Shown one piece after another: positions 1 to 7,120 of a stretch of 16,934 nucleotides of DNA. Origin of the DNA: Mageeibacillus sp. UBA1193 (GTDB lineage: Bacteria > Bacillota > Clostridia > Saccharofermentanales > Saccharofermentanaceae); contig DBYF01000029.1 of NCBI GenBank assembly GCA_002310155.1, positions 1 to 16,934 of the forward strand. The letters run 5' to 3'. The stretch's first letter is position 1, and each line of letters starts with the position of its first letter. The notes beneath the pieces are model-generated. The model had not been told where the DNA came from, did not search any database, and saw only the letters and a program-made list of their open reading frames with translations. The position numbers and the translations under genes are program-made.

Positions 1-74
1 TTTTTTCGTTTTTTCTGCCAAAAAGCTAAACAAGCATATTATTTTATTTTGTCAAGACGCTTTTCGCTTTTGGG

Positions 75-1412
75 TCAGATTTCCATTTCTTCAAAAGCAT
101 CGATCCCTTTTGTCGGTTTCGCCCTGTTATCACCATGTTTTACAAACAGCATCGTGATAAAACTCAAAAACGCAAAAAGCGCCGCGTAAGGGAAGAGGAT
201 CTTGTAGTCAATGTACTTCAGAAGAGCGCCTGCAAGCACCGGGGTGACTACCTGAGCGCTCATTGAGGCTGTGTAGTAATAGCCGGTGAATTTGCCAGTA
301 TCGGCGCCACTGCACATCTCCACACACATAGGCAGGGAATTTACATTGATCAGAGCCCATGCCGCGCCGACGATGAAGAAGTCGATATACATGGTAAACA
401 GGGCGCTGTCACTGCCGCTCGTCGTGATAAAGAAGGCGAAGACGAAGCAGAGACTGAAGCTCAGCGTGCCGATGAGGATTGTCTTTCTCCGGCCGATCCT
501 GGAAGCCAGGATACCTGCGGGGATGAAGGTGATGATCGCGCCTACGTTCGTGATCAGAAAACACGTGGAAGCGAAGCCGAGGTTCTTTCCCATCAGGTTC
601 GAGCAGTAGGTCGTAAACCATGTTGTCAAAGCATTATATGCGAAATACCAGAGGGCAACGGATGCCAGAAGGAAAAGCATGGAACGGCGTACCGGTCCCG
701 GAAGACGTGCGTGCTTTCCTTCTCCTTTCTCGGTAAGATCCCACTCAGGATGTTCTTTCTCTATGAGTTCATTCTCCTTCGACCACTTCGGTTCTTTTAC
801 AGTCAGGAGCATGATGCCGACAGCGAGGAACATCAGGGCAGAGATGAAAATGAAAAGGGGCTGGTAGTTGACGTGGTCAAGCGCTTCAGTCTTCGACTCG
901 GGATACATCAGGGCGGAGAAGATGAGGTAGAGGATACCGCCGAGCGCGCCCATAAGGTTGATGATCGCGTTTCCGCGGGAGCGTAGAGGCTTCGGCGTGA
1001 CATCCGGCATCAGAGCGACAGAGGGCGAGCGGAAGACACTCATCGCGATGAGAAGAAGTCCGAGCGTAATGATAAACGAGATAAGCTTGAATCTCGAAGA
1101 TGAGCTTGCGTAGCTGTTATCGAGGATCGGCAGGATATTGGTAAGGATGACCGCGACTCCCGTACCGAAGAGGATATACGGCATTCTCTTTCCCAGACGG
1201 GTCTTCGTCCCGTCAGAGAGCTTTCCGAAAAGCGGCAGAAGGAAAAGCGCCAGGATATTGTCCGAGGCCATGATGGCACCGGTCACGCTCTCATTTAAGT
1301 GAAAGGTGTTTCCGAGGATCAGGGGAAGGACATTATCGTACATCTGCCAGAAGGCAGTGATCGCCAGAAAGGCAAGGCCGGACAGAAAGGTTCTTTTGTA
1401 ATTCAGTTTCAT
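75..1412 (-). CDS. MFS transporter, SLC45/GPH-like sugar or metabolite symporter
   Basis: This 445-residue protein has the hydrophobicity of a 12-helix Major Facilitator Superfamily transporter. The loop after the second helix carries a motif-A-like stretch (GKLSDGTKTRLGKR, about residues 63-76) typical of the SLC45/GPH-type branch. A second basic copy (ASRIGRRKT, about residue 304) marks the pseudo-repeat in the other half. A hydrophilic linker around residues 208-240 corresponds to the central cytoplasmic loop. It should move a small solute, perhaps a sugar or glycoside, across the inner membrane with protons or sodium, but the substrate cannot be read from the sequence. The start has a GGAGG site 5 bases upstream and an extended -10 promoter. 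It is transcribed alone on this strand within the window. The family call is firm, the substrate unknown. Confidence 0.88.
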   Translation of the reverse strand: MKLNYKRTFLSGLAFLAITAFWQMYDNVLPLILGNTFHLNESVTGAIMASDNILALFLLPLFGKLSDGTKTRLGKRMPYILFGTGVAVILTNILPILDNSYASSSSRFKLISFIITLGLLLIAMSVFRSPSVALMPDVTPKPLRSRGNAIINLMGALGGILYLIFSALMYPESKTEALDHVNYQPLFIFISALMFLAVGIMLLTVKEPKWSKENELIEKEHPEWDLTEKGEGKHARLPGPVRRSMLFLLASVALWYFAYNALTTWFTTYCSNLMGKNLGFASTCFLITNVGAIITFIPAGILASRIGRRKTILIGTLSFSLCFVFAFFITTSGSDSALFTMYIDFFIVGAAWALINVNSLPMCVEMCSGADTGKFTGYYYTASMSAQVVTPVLAGALLKYIDYKILFPYAALFAFLSFITMLFVKHGDNRAKPTKGIDAFEEMEI

Positions 1413-1440
1413 ATGGACCTCCCTGTCTTCTTATATATTT

Positions 1441-1449
1441 ACTATACCA
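1441..1449 (-). promoter_or_regulatory. Extended -10 promoter of the MFS gene
   Basis: Read on the minus strand this is TGG followed by TATAGT, an extended -10 element about 30 bases upstream of the MFS start codon. No good -35 hexamer lies 17 bases upstream, which is common for extended -10 promoters. It sits inside one arm of an inverted repeat shared with the divergent DUF1858 promoter. Confidence 0.5.
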
Positions 1450-1497
1450 TGAAAAAAGTCAAAAAATGGAAATTGCATTCTTTATTAACTCATGGTA
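1445..1497. repeat. Perfect 8-bp inverted repeat between divergent promoters
   Basis: TACCATGA at 1445-1452 is mirrored exactly by TCATGGTA at 1490-1497, with 37 bases between them. Each arm ends in the TGGTA that forms the extended -10 region of the promoter facing outward. The match may simply reflect two similar promoters, or the arms may be paired binding sites for one regulator of both genes. Confidence 0.45.
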
Positions 1498-1501
1498 AGG
1501 T
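1473..1501 (+). promoter_or_regulatory. Candidate promoter of the DUF1858 gene
   Basis: TTGCAT at 1473-1478 and TAAGGT at 1496-1501 are separated by 17 bases. The -10 is poor (3 of 6), but it is preceded by TGG, giving an extended -10 like that of the divergent gene. It lies about 45 bases upstream of the chosen start. Confidence 0.35.
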
Positions 1502-1544
1502 ACTTCTTGGATAAATACGAATTCACCAGATGGAGGAAAAAGAT

Positions 1545-1748
1545 ATGGCTATTACAAAAGATATGATCATTGCAGAAGTTCTGAGTCAGCACGAGGAGCT
1601 GGTTCCGGTATTCATCAACAGCGGTCTGCACTGCCTGGGCTGCGCTATGGCTCACGGTGAGTCCATCGAGGGCGCTTGCATGGTTCACGGTCTTGACTGT
1701 GACGAGCTGGTTAACGCTCTGAATACTGCTCTCGGCGAGGAAGCTTGA
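1545..1748 (+). CDS. DUF1858 / hybrid-cluster-protein-associated redox disulfide protein
   Basis: This 67-residue protein matches the small all-helical DUF1858 (TIGR03980) family. It has a CxxC pair at C30 and C33 within HCLGCAMAHGES, plus C45 and C52, the pattern seen in the redox-disulfide domain often found with hybrid cluster (prismane) proteins in anaerobes. A role in thiol or nitrosative redox chemistry, or in binding an iron-sulfur partner, is inferred from that association and is unproven. An upstream in-frame ATG at 1530 exists, but the GGAGG at 1532-1536 would then lie inside the gene; with the start at 1545 it sits 8 bases away, so 1545 is chosen. No hybrid cluster protein gene is nearby. 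The gene is monocistronic and ends in a strong terminator. Confidence 0.88.
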   Translation: MAITKDMIIAEVLSQHEELVPVFINSGLHCLGCAMAHGESIEGACMVHGLDCDELVNALNTALGEEA

Positions 1749-1780
1749 TCTGATCTGAGACAAATAATTGATACTAATGT

Positions 1781-1817
1781 AAAAGCACTGCTGTCCGATG
1801 GGGAGCAGTGCTTTTTT
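1781..1817. terminator. Bidirectional intrinsic terminator
   Basis: A 12-bp perfect stem (1781-1792 with 1804-1815) closes an 11-base loop and is followed by T residues on the plus strand; the minus strand has a shorter T run. It lies between the convergent DUF1858 gene and the sensor kinase gene, whose TAA stop begins immediately beside it at 1818, so it probably ends both transcripts. Confidence 0.9.
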
Positions 1818-4002
1818 ATTCGTCGTCTTCCGGTTCTTCGTCGAAGGTGTATTCGGAGGCTTTGAATACGATATGGAATTCGGAGCCTTTTCCTTCGTCG
1901 CTCTCGACCCAGATCTTTCCGCCGTGCTTGTCCATGATGCTCTTGACGATGGAAAGACCAAGTCCGGATCCTGTCTTGTTGATGCCGGAGTTCTCGGCTC
2001 TGTAGAATCGGTCGAATACGTAAGGAACTTCGTTGGCGGGGATACCGACGCCGTTATCCTTGATCAGGACCTCTACGGCATTTCCTCCGAGCATGGCCGG
2101 GTCATCGTAGCGGTGACAGGTGATATCGATGATACCGTCATCTTTCGTATATTTCATCGCGTTGACGATGATGTTCTCAAATACACGCAGGAGCTTCTTC
2201 GGATCTCCGTCGATCAGCAGGTCATCGTCCTCCGGCGCGTTGAAGTGCATGACCTTATCCGTGCCCTCGCACTCCGCGTGATACAGCTGGAACAGGTCTC
2301 CCACCATTTCCTTGACGCTGATCGGCATTTTCTCGATCGTGTCATTCTCGGATTCCATTCGTGTCAGCTGGACCAGGTCGGAAATGAGCTGCTCCATCTG
2401 GACGCTTCGGGTATGCATGTTCGTAAGGTACTGGACTTCCTGTTCACGGGGAAGCGGCTCTTTGGCATTGAGCATCAGTTCGACATATCCGCGGATCGCG
2501 GTGATCGGGGTACGAAGGTCATGCGAGACGTTCGACATCATCTTCTTTCTGGCTTCTTCATTCTCCAGAAGCTTCTCGTGATTGTGCAGGAGATCCTGGT
2601 TTACACGGGTGATGTACTTCGTTTTCTCTTCGACAGCGCTGGCCAGATTCCTGTTGTTGTCTTCGAGCTTCTCATACGTTTGTACGTAGTCCATGACGAA
2701 GTAGAGTGTGAATCCGACCGCCAGGAACAGAAGGAGGAAGGCGTGAAGCGTGATGTAAACGAAGTACTGGCTTCTAAGGAAACACGAGAAGTGCATCGAT
2801 ACGGAAAGGATAACGGCGCATACATACAGATATTTACCATGTTCGTATCTCTTCACCATGTAAAGCACACGGAAGACGCTGAAAACATTCGTGATCAGGA
2901 CGAAAACCATGTTCGCGACAACAGAAGAGGGCAGGTACAGCACGCTCGGGAAACCCCAGAAGGTGAGAAGGTAGCAGCATGTCAGCATCGAGAACAGTGT
3001 GATCTCGAAGAAACGGAGCGTGTCGAACAGCTTGCTGGTGCCTCTCGGATAAAGTGAGAAGAAGAAAAGGTAAGAGAAGTAGTTGGAAAAGATCAGGAGT
3101 GTGATCGTGATGAGCTTGTTCCAGTTACCCGGCATGACCGTTACCATCGGTGAGAAGATCTCATAGAGGATCTCACAGAGGAACATCAGCAGGAAGAAAC
3201 GGAACTTGGCTTTGCCGTTGAATGTTTTCGAGATGTAGTGACCACCGATCGCGAAGAATACCCAGAAAGCAAAGAGTACGGTGAGGTACATACGTACGGA
3301 GTATTCGATCATACCGATGGTGGCAGTGGAAGCGATACAGGGACTGCAGAGGATACCACCGTAAGGAGATGAGTAGTTGGCGCAGTCAATGACGATCTCG
3401 ACTGTGCCGTCATCTTCCGGTTCGAGCTGGATATCGGTACTTACCTGAGCCGGTTCATAAACATCCTTGGAGTTGGATACGATACCGTAGTGACGGACGG
3501 CTTTGCCGTTTACCCAGATCGTGGCTGACTGTGCGATATCGGGAATGTTCAGTGTGATATAGTCGACGTCCTGGTTTAAGACCAGTTCGATGCGGTAGGT
3601 TCCGACACCGAAGTTGCTCATCTTCTTAACTTCCTGACCGAAGGAATAAAGTTCGGCGGAATCGCCGAGATCACTCCAGCCGTTAGCGGAGATCGTTACT
3701 CCTTCGTAGTAAGGGTAGCGGAGCAGGCTCGTCTCCAGACGGCTGACGCGGATCATTTCCGGTGTGAGGAGTCTGTCAGGATAGAATTCCCAGCCTTTTT
3801 CCAGCGTGACAGGCATGCCCTTCGTCTCATTCCAGTAGGTGAGGTTTACGGCACCTGAAATCGTGTATGAAAAATCGCTGCCCCGCCTCTGGTTGATCAT
3901 AAGAAAAGCCAGAGACGAAACAACGATCAAGATAATCAATAACATCGCGGAAATGCCGACAGAATAACGATTCTTATCTGATTTAACCTTCTTCGACGAC
4001 AT
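1816..4002 (-). CDS. 7TMR-DISM-type membrane sensor histidine kinase
   Basis: This 728-residue kinase has a signal-anchor helix at about residues 17-37, then an extracellular region to about 245 whose start (GMPVTLEKGWEFYPDRL) resembles the jelly-roll sensor of 7TMR-DISM proteins. About seven membrane helices follow (roughly 246-445), then a coiled coil and a complete kinase core. The phosphoacceptor is H494 (SHDLRTP), the N box is around N610/N614, the G1 box is DNGVG near 649 and the G2 box is GSGLGL near 678. It should sense an external ligand, possibly a carbohydrate or cell-wall fragment, and phosphorylate the regulator encoded 30 bases upstream. The gene has only a weak AGGT ribosome site 11 bases from ATG, so it may be made at lower level than its partner. 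The acidic tail is unremarkable. The ligand is unknown. Confidence 0.93.
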   Translation of the reverse strand: MSSKKVKSDKNRYSVGISAMLLIILIVVSSLAFLMINQRRGSDFSYTISGAVNLTYWNETKGMPVTLEKGWEFYPDRLLTPEMIRVSRLETSLLRYPYYEGVTISANGWSDLGDSAELYSFGQEVKKMSNFGVGTYRIELVLNQDVDYITLNIPDIAQSATIWVNGKAVRHYGIVSNSKDVYEPAQVSTDIQLEPEDDGTVEIVIDCANYSSPYGGILCSPCIASTATIGMIEYSVRMYLTVLFAFWVFFAIGGHYISKTFNGKAKFRFFLLMFLCEILYEIFSPMVTVMPGNWNKLITITLLIFSNYFSYLFFFSLYPRGTSKLFDTLRFFEITLFSMLTCCYLLTFWGFPSVLYLPSSVVANMVFVLITNVFSVFRVLYMVKRYEHGKYLYVCAVILSVSMHFSCFLRSQYFVYITLHAFLLLFLAVGFTLYFVMDYVQTYEKLEDNNRNLASAVEEKTKYITRVNQDLLHNHEKLLENEEARKKMMSNVSHDLRTPITAIRGYVELMLNAKEPLPREQEVQYLTNMHTRSVQMEQLISDLVQLTRMESENDTIEKMPISVKEMVGDLFQLYHAECEGTDKVMHFNAPEDDDLLIDGDPKKLLRVFENIIVNAMKYTKDDGIIDITCHRYDDPAMLGGNAVEVLIKDNGVGIPANEVPYVFDRFYRAENSGINKTGSGLGLSIVKSIMDKHGGKIWVESDEGKGSEFHIVFKASEYTFDEEPEDDE

Positions 4003-4032
4003 AACAGCAAAGACCTGCGATTCCGAAAAGAA

Positions 4033-4740
4033 TTACTCGGCACGCATGGTGTTGCGGATCGGCGGGTATGTAAAGGAATAACCGGAACCCCACTCAGTCT
4101 TAACGAACTGAACTGTCGGATCAGCTTTTTCCATCTTCTTACGCAGATAAGAGATGTTTACCATAACGAGGTGGTTGTCGCAGAGTCCGTCATCTCCCCA
4201 AACGTGAGAGTAGATGCGGGCGAAAGGAACGATTACGTTCGGTGTCTCAGCGAGAAGACGCAGGATATCGAACTCACGGTTGGTAAGATGTACCGGTACG
4301 TCATTGAGAGTAACTTCACGTGTCTTTACGTTCATGGTCAGCGGCGGGAATTCCATAAGGAAACCGTCACGTGTCATGTTGCGGCGGATGTGAGCGGAAA
4401 TACGGGCAGAGAGCTCCGGAAGGTTGTACGGCTTTGTCATGTAGTCATCGCCGCCGGCCTTAAATCCGGTGATCTTGTCTTCCAGCTGATCCTTAGCAGA
4501 CAGGAAAATGATCGGAGCGTTGGAATAAACGTGGATCTTCGAAGGAAGATCATATGCGTTTCCGTCCGGAAGCATGATGTCCAGAACGATACAGTCGTAG
4601 GAGTTGGTCTCCACCTTCTGAAGTGTCTGGGCGATATTCGTGGCTACGCTTACGTCATAGCCCTCGTTGGTCAGGAAAGAGCGGTTGATCTCTAAGATGT
4701 CGGTGTCGTCGTCAACCAGTAGAATTCGATGTTTTGCCAT
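4033..4740 (-). CDS. OmpR/PhoB-family response regulator
   Basis: This 235-residue protein has an N-terminal receiver domain with acidic cluster D10-D12, phosphoacceptor D54 (IVLDIMLPDG), S81 and K103 (MTKPYN). A winged-helix DNA-binding domain of the OmpR type spans about residues 130-230 (LTNREFDILRLL, then ISYLRKKM and GSGYSF at the wing). It should bind promoter DNA after phosphorylation by the kinase downstream in the same operon. A longer frame begins at 4791, but on the minus strand AAGGATGG (4755-4748) lies 7 bases before the ATG at 4740, and the receiver fold begins right there, so 4740 is chosen. The operon order regulator then kinase is the usual one. Target genes are not evident. 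Confidence 0.94.
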   Translation of the reverse strand: MAKHRILLVDDDTDILEINRSFLTNEGYDVSVATNIAQTLQKVETNSYDCIVLDIMLPDGNAYDLPSKIHVYSNAPIIFLSAKDQLEDKITGFKAGGDDYMTKPYNLPELSARISAHIRRNMTRDGFLMEFPPLTMNVKTREVTLNDVPVHLTNREFDILRLLAETPNVIVPFARIYSHVWGDDGLCDNHLVMVNISYLRKKMEKADPTVQFVKTEWGSGYSFTYPPIRNTMRAE

Positions 4741-4770
4741 TTTTGCACCATCCTTTTTGAAAGTCATGTA

Positions 4771-4783
4771 CCCGCATCGCGGG
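4771..4783 (-). other. Small hairpin in the leader of the two-component operon
   Basis: CCCGC, a 3-base loop and GCGGG form a compact 5-bp hairpin between the predicted promoter and the ribosome binding site of the response regulator. It has no T tract. It could stabilise the leader, or be chance. Confidence 0.25.
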
Positions 4784-4826
4784 ATCCCCAAAATTTACAA
4801 CAACAAAAAAACTTGTGTTCTTTGAC

Positions 4827-4855
4827 ATTATACATTTCTCAAAGAAAAAAAGAAA
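4827..4855 (-). promoter_or_regulatory. Promoter of the two-component operon
   Basis: On the minus strand a perfect TATAAT (4832-4827) follows a weak TTTCTT (4855-4850) with a 17-base spacer in an A/T-rich tract. It is placed to give a leader of about 80 bases before the response regulator. Confidence 0.6.
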
Positions 4856-4883
4856 GCAAAATTGCGAAGAAAAGATGTAGTTT

Positions 4884-4912
4884 TTGTAAACTCCATAGAA
4901 AACGGCTATTAT
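4884..4912 (+). promoter_or_regulatory. Promoter of the dinB operon
   Basis: TTGTAA at 4884-4889 and TATTAT at 4907-4912 are separated by 17 bases. Transcription would start near 4919, placing the LexA-like palindrome at about +10 to +24, a position where a bound repressor would block initiation or escape. Confidence 0.6.
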
Positions 4913-4928
4913 ATGTGCTACTATAAAG

Positions 4929-4942
4929 CAAACAAACGTTTG
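4929..4942. promoter_or_regulatory. LexA-like SOS box upstream of dinB
   Basis: The 14-base sequence is CAAAC, four bases, GTTTG, a perfect dyad. The known Gram-positive LexA box is CGAAC-N4-GTTCG, so this differs by one base per half-site, symmetrically. It sits between the promoter and the GAGGGG ribosome site of a translesion polymerase gene, a classic SOS-regulated gene. The site is seen directly; binding by LexA is inferred. Confidence 0.6.
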
Positions 4943-4956
4943 ACGAGGGGATAAGG

Positions 4957-6198
4957 ATGTCGGAACGGCATATCCTGCATGTGGATCAGAACTGTTTTTT
5001 CGCCTCTGTTGAGATGAAGAGTCATCCGGAGTGGCGCAATATTCCTATGGCTGTCGGCGGTGACAGTGAGAAACGGCATGGGATCATTCTGGCGAAGAAT
5101 CCTCTGGCGCAGGCCTGCGGAGTGAAGACTGCGGAAGCGATCTGGCAGGCAAAGCAGAAGTGTCCGGATCTCCTCGTTGTTCCCGGTCATTTCGAACAGT
5201 ATGTCTATTACTCCGAGCGGATCCGGGAGATGTTCCTGCAGTATACCGACATCGTCGAGCCGTTCGGACTGGATGAATGCTGGCTGGATGTGACGGGTTC
5301 GAGTATGGGTTCTCCGGAGGAGATCGCTGATGAGATCCGTGCACGTGTCAGGGACGAACTGGGACTGTCCTGTTCTGTCGGTGTCAGCTTCAATAAATCC
5401 TTTGCCAAGCTCGGGTCGGACTATAAGAAACCGGATGCCACGACGGTGATCACGAGAGAAAACTTCAAAGAGATCGTCTGGCCGCTTCCTGTCTCGGATC
5501 TCCTGTTTGTCGGTAAGGCTACAAGTGCTGCGCTGATTAAGATGAATGTACGAACGATCGGAGATCTGGCCTCTTTATCTCCGGACTTTGTTGTTTCCGT
5601 ACTGGGCAAGAATGGGCACTATCTCTGGAGAAGTGCGAACGGACTCGATGATGATCCGGTCAATCCCGCGTCGTATGAGCGTCCTCTCAAGTCTGTCGGA
5701 AACAGTACAACGACACTACGGGATATGGAGAACAGGGACGATGTGTGGAAGGTGGTATGTGTGCTTTCCGCGCAGGTTGCTTCCAGACTGAGAAAGCACC
5801 ATTTTTTCGCAGGTACGGTAGTGATCTGGGTAAGGGATGTGGACCTGAAGTCCTATGAGAAGCAGAGGGCGCTTCCTGCCGAGACGAACGATGAGAAGGA
5901 GATCGCGAAACTCGCGATGGAGCTTTTCGATGAGAGTTATGACTGGCATGCGCCGCTTAGGAGCTTCGGTGTGAGGACGACGCATCTTTCGGATGAAGAG
6001 GATTATCACCAGATGACGATCTTCGAGAATGCGGAGAAGATCATGAAGGATGATAAGGTCAACCAGACGGTAGATGAGCTTCGGGCAAGATACGGGTATA
6101 ATATCGTCATGAAGGGAACCCAGCTGGAGGGGAAGAACGATCTTTCCCCGGAGGACCGGGAAGATCATCCGCACGGAGGTTTTCGGGAGGATCTGTGA
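4957..6198 (+). CDS. dinB: DNA polymerase IV, Y-family translesion polymerase
   Basis: This 413-residue protein is a full-length Y-family polymerase that copies past DNA lesions with low fidelity. The catalytic acidic residues are D10 (HVDQNCFFASVE) and D106/E107 (GLDECWLDVTGS), the form common in Clostridia. F15 sits at the steric-gate position that excludes ribonucleotides. The fingers region includes AKNPLAQACGVKT, and a helix-hairpin-helix-like stretch (IGDLASLSPDFV) lies in the thumb. QMTIFE at 352-357 resembles the beta-clamp-binding motif, so it should act at stalled forks with the sliding clamp. The start has GAGGGG 6 bases upstream. A LexA-like box in its leader suggests SOS induction. 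It overlaps the next gene by GTGA, implying one mRNA. Confidence 0.96.
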   Translation: MSERHILHVDQNCFFASVEMKSHPEWRNIPMAVGGDSEKRHGIILAKNPLAQACGVKTAEAIWQAKQKCPDLLVVPGHFEQYVYYSERIREMFLQYTDIVEPFGLDECWLDVTGSSMGSPEEIADEIRARVRDELGLSCSVGVSFNKSFAKLGSDYKKPDATTVITRENFKEIVWPLPVSDLLFVGKATSAALIKMNVRTIGDLASLSPDFVVSVLGKNGHYLWRSANGLDDDPVNPASYERPLKSVGNSTTTLRDMENRDDVWKVVCVLSAQVASRLRKHHFFAGTVVIWVRDVDLKSYEKQRALPAETNDEKEIAKLAMELFDESYDWHAPLRSFGVRTTHLSDEEDYHQMTIFENAEKIMKDDKVNQTVDELRARYGYNIVMKGTQLEGKNDLSPEDREDHPHGGFREDL

Positions 6199-7115
6199 GA
6201 TATAGAAGTGCCAATGAATACTATCGTTCACTTTTCGCGCAGAAGGTATACCGGATCGCCCTGGATGCCGGCTGTACGTGCCCGAACCGTGACGGGACTG
6301 TCGGATACGGAGGATGCATATTCTGCAGCGGTTCCGGGTCCGGCGAATTTGCCGCGGACCGGGATCTTCCGATCAGGGATCAGCTCGAACAGGCGAAGGC
6401 GAGAGTCCGGGCAAAATCTGATTCGGACAAGTATATTGCCTATTTCCAGAACTTTACGAATACATATGGGGATGAAGAGGAACTTCGCGCCAAGTATAAA
6501 GACGCGATAGAGGATCCTCAGGTGGTCGGACTTTCGATCGCGACCCGGCCGGACGCGATCTCTGAGAAGATGTACGGCATCCTGGAAGAACTTGCGGAAA
6601 GGACGCATGTCTGGGTGGAACTTGGTCTTCAGACGATCCATGAAGAATCCGCGAAATGGATGAGAAGAGGCTATGCACTTCCCGTATTTGATGAGGCGGT
6701 CAGACGCTTAAGCAGTATCTCCGGACTGGATGTGATCGTTCACGTGATCATGGACCTTCCGTGTGAAGATGAGGAGAAGATGTTAAGCACGATCGGTCAC
6801 ATCAATTCTCTTCCCGTCCATGGGATCAAGATCGCGAATCTGAATGTGCTTGCCGGAACGGATCTTGCCAGACAATACGAGAAAGACCCATTTCCGCTGA
6901 TGGATATGGATACATATATCCGTTTTCTCGGAACGGTCATCGAGAATCTCCGTGAGAATATCGTTGTTTACAGAATGACAGGTGACGGAGCGAAGAAGGC
7001 CTTGATCGCGCCTTTGTGGGTCGCAGATAAGCGCAAGGTCAGAAACAGTATCGATGCGTTTTTCCGGACACACGATATCGTCCAGGGCAAGTGCTTTTCA
7101 CAGGGAAAAGAATGA
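6195..7115 (+). CDS. TIGR01212/YhcC-YtqA family radical SAM protein
   Basis: This 306-residue protein is a radical SAM enzyme of the YhcC/YtqA family. The iron-sulfur cysteines appear to be C29, C41 and C44 (CPNRDGTVGYGGCIFC), and family signatures such as FQNFTNTYG, IATRPDAI, ELGLQT and HVIMDLP follow. The Bacillus relative YtqA has been linked to the wobble-uridine tRNA modification pathway that yields mnm5s2U; whether this protein does the same is inference. It begins with GTG overlapping the dinB stop (GTGA), with GGGAGG 4 bases upstream inside dinB, so it is translationally coupled and shares the dinB promoter. It ends only 5 bases from the convergent permease gene, with no intrinsic terminator between them. 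Confidence 0.93.
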   Translation: MRYRSANEYYRSLFAQKVYRIALDAGCTCPNRDGTVGYGGCIFCSGSGSGEFAADRDLPIRDQLEQAKARVRAKSDSDKYIAYFQNFTNTYGDEEELRAKYKDAIEDPQVVGLSIATRPDAISEKMYGILEELAERTHVWVELGLQTIHEESAKWMRRGYALPVFDEAVRRLSSISGLDVIVHVIMDLPCEDEEKMLSTIGHINSLPVHGIKIANLNVLAGTDLARQYEKDPFPLMDMDTYIRFLGTVIENLRENIVVYRMTGDGAKKALIAPLWVADKRKVRNSIDAFFRTHDIVQGKCFSQGKE

Positions 7116-7120
7116 CGGGG

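Noticed and set aside
27..55. Minus-strand promoter starting with a perfect TTGACA near the left edge
   Set aside because: No acceptable -10 lies 16 to 18 bases downstream (TTGTTT or TGTTTA only).
14..74. Hairpin CCAAAAGC/GCTTTTTGG after the MFS gene as a terminator
   Set aside because: The loop is about 38 bases, one arm has a bulge and no T tract follows on the minus strand.
1485..1961. 158-residue minus-strand frame
   Set aside because: It covers the DUF1858 gene and the terminator on the opposite strand, resembles no family and has no ribosome site.
1798..3057. 419-residue open frame on the plus strand
   Set aside because: It is antisense to the sensor kinase, has no ribosome site and gives a V/H/D-rich composition typical of a mirror frame of a real gene.
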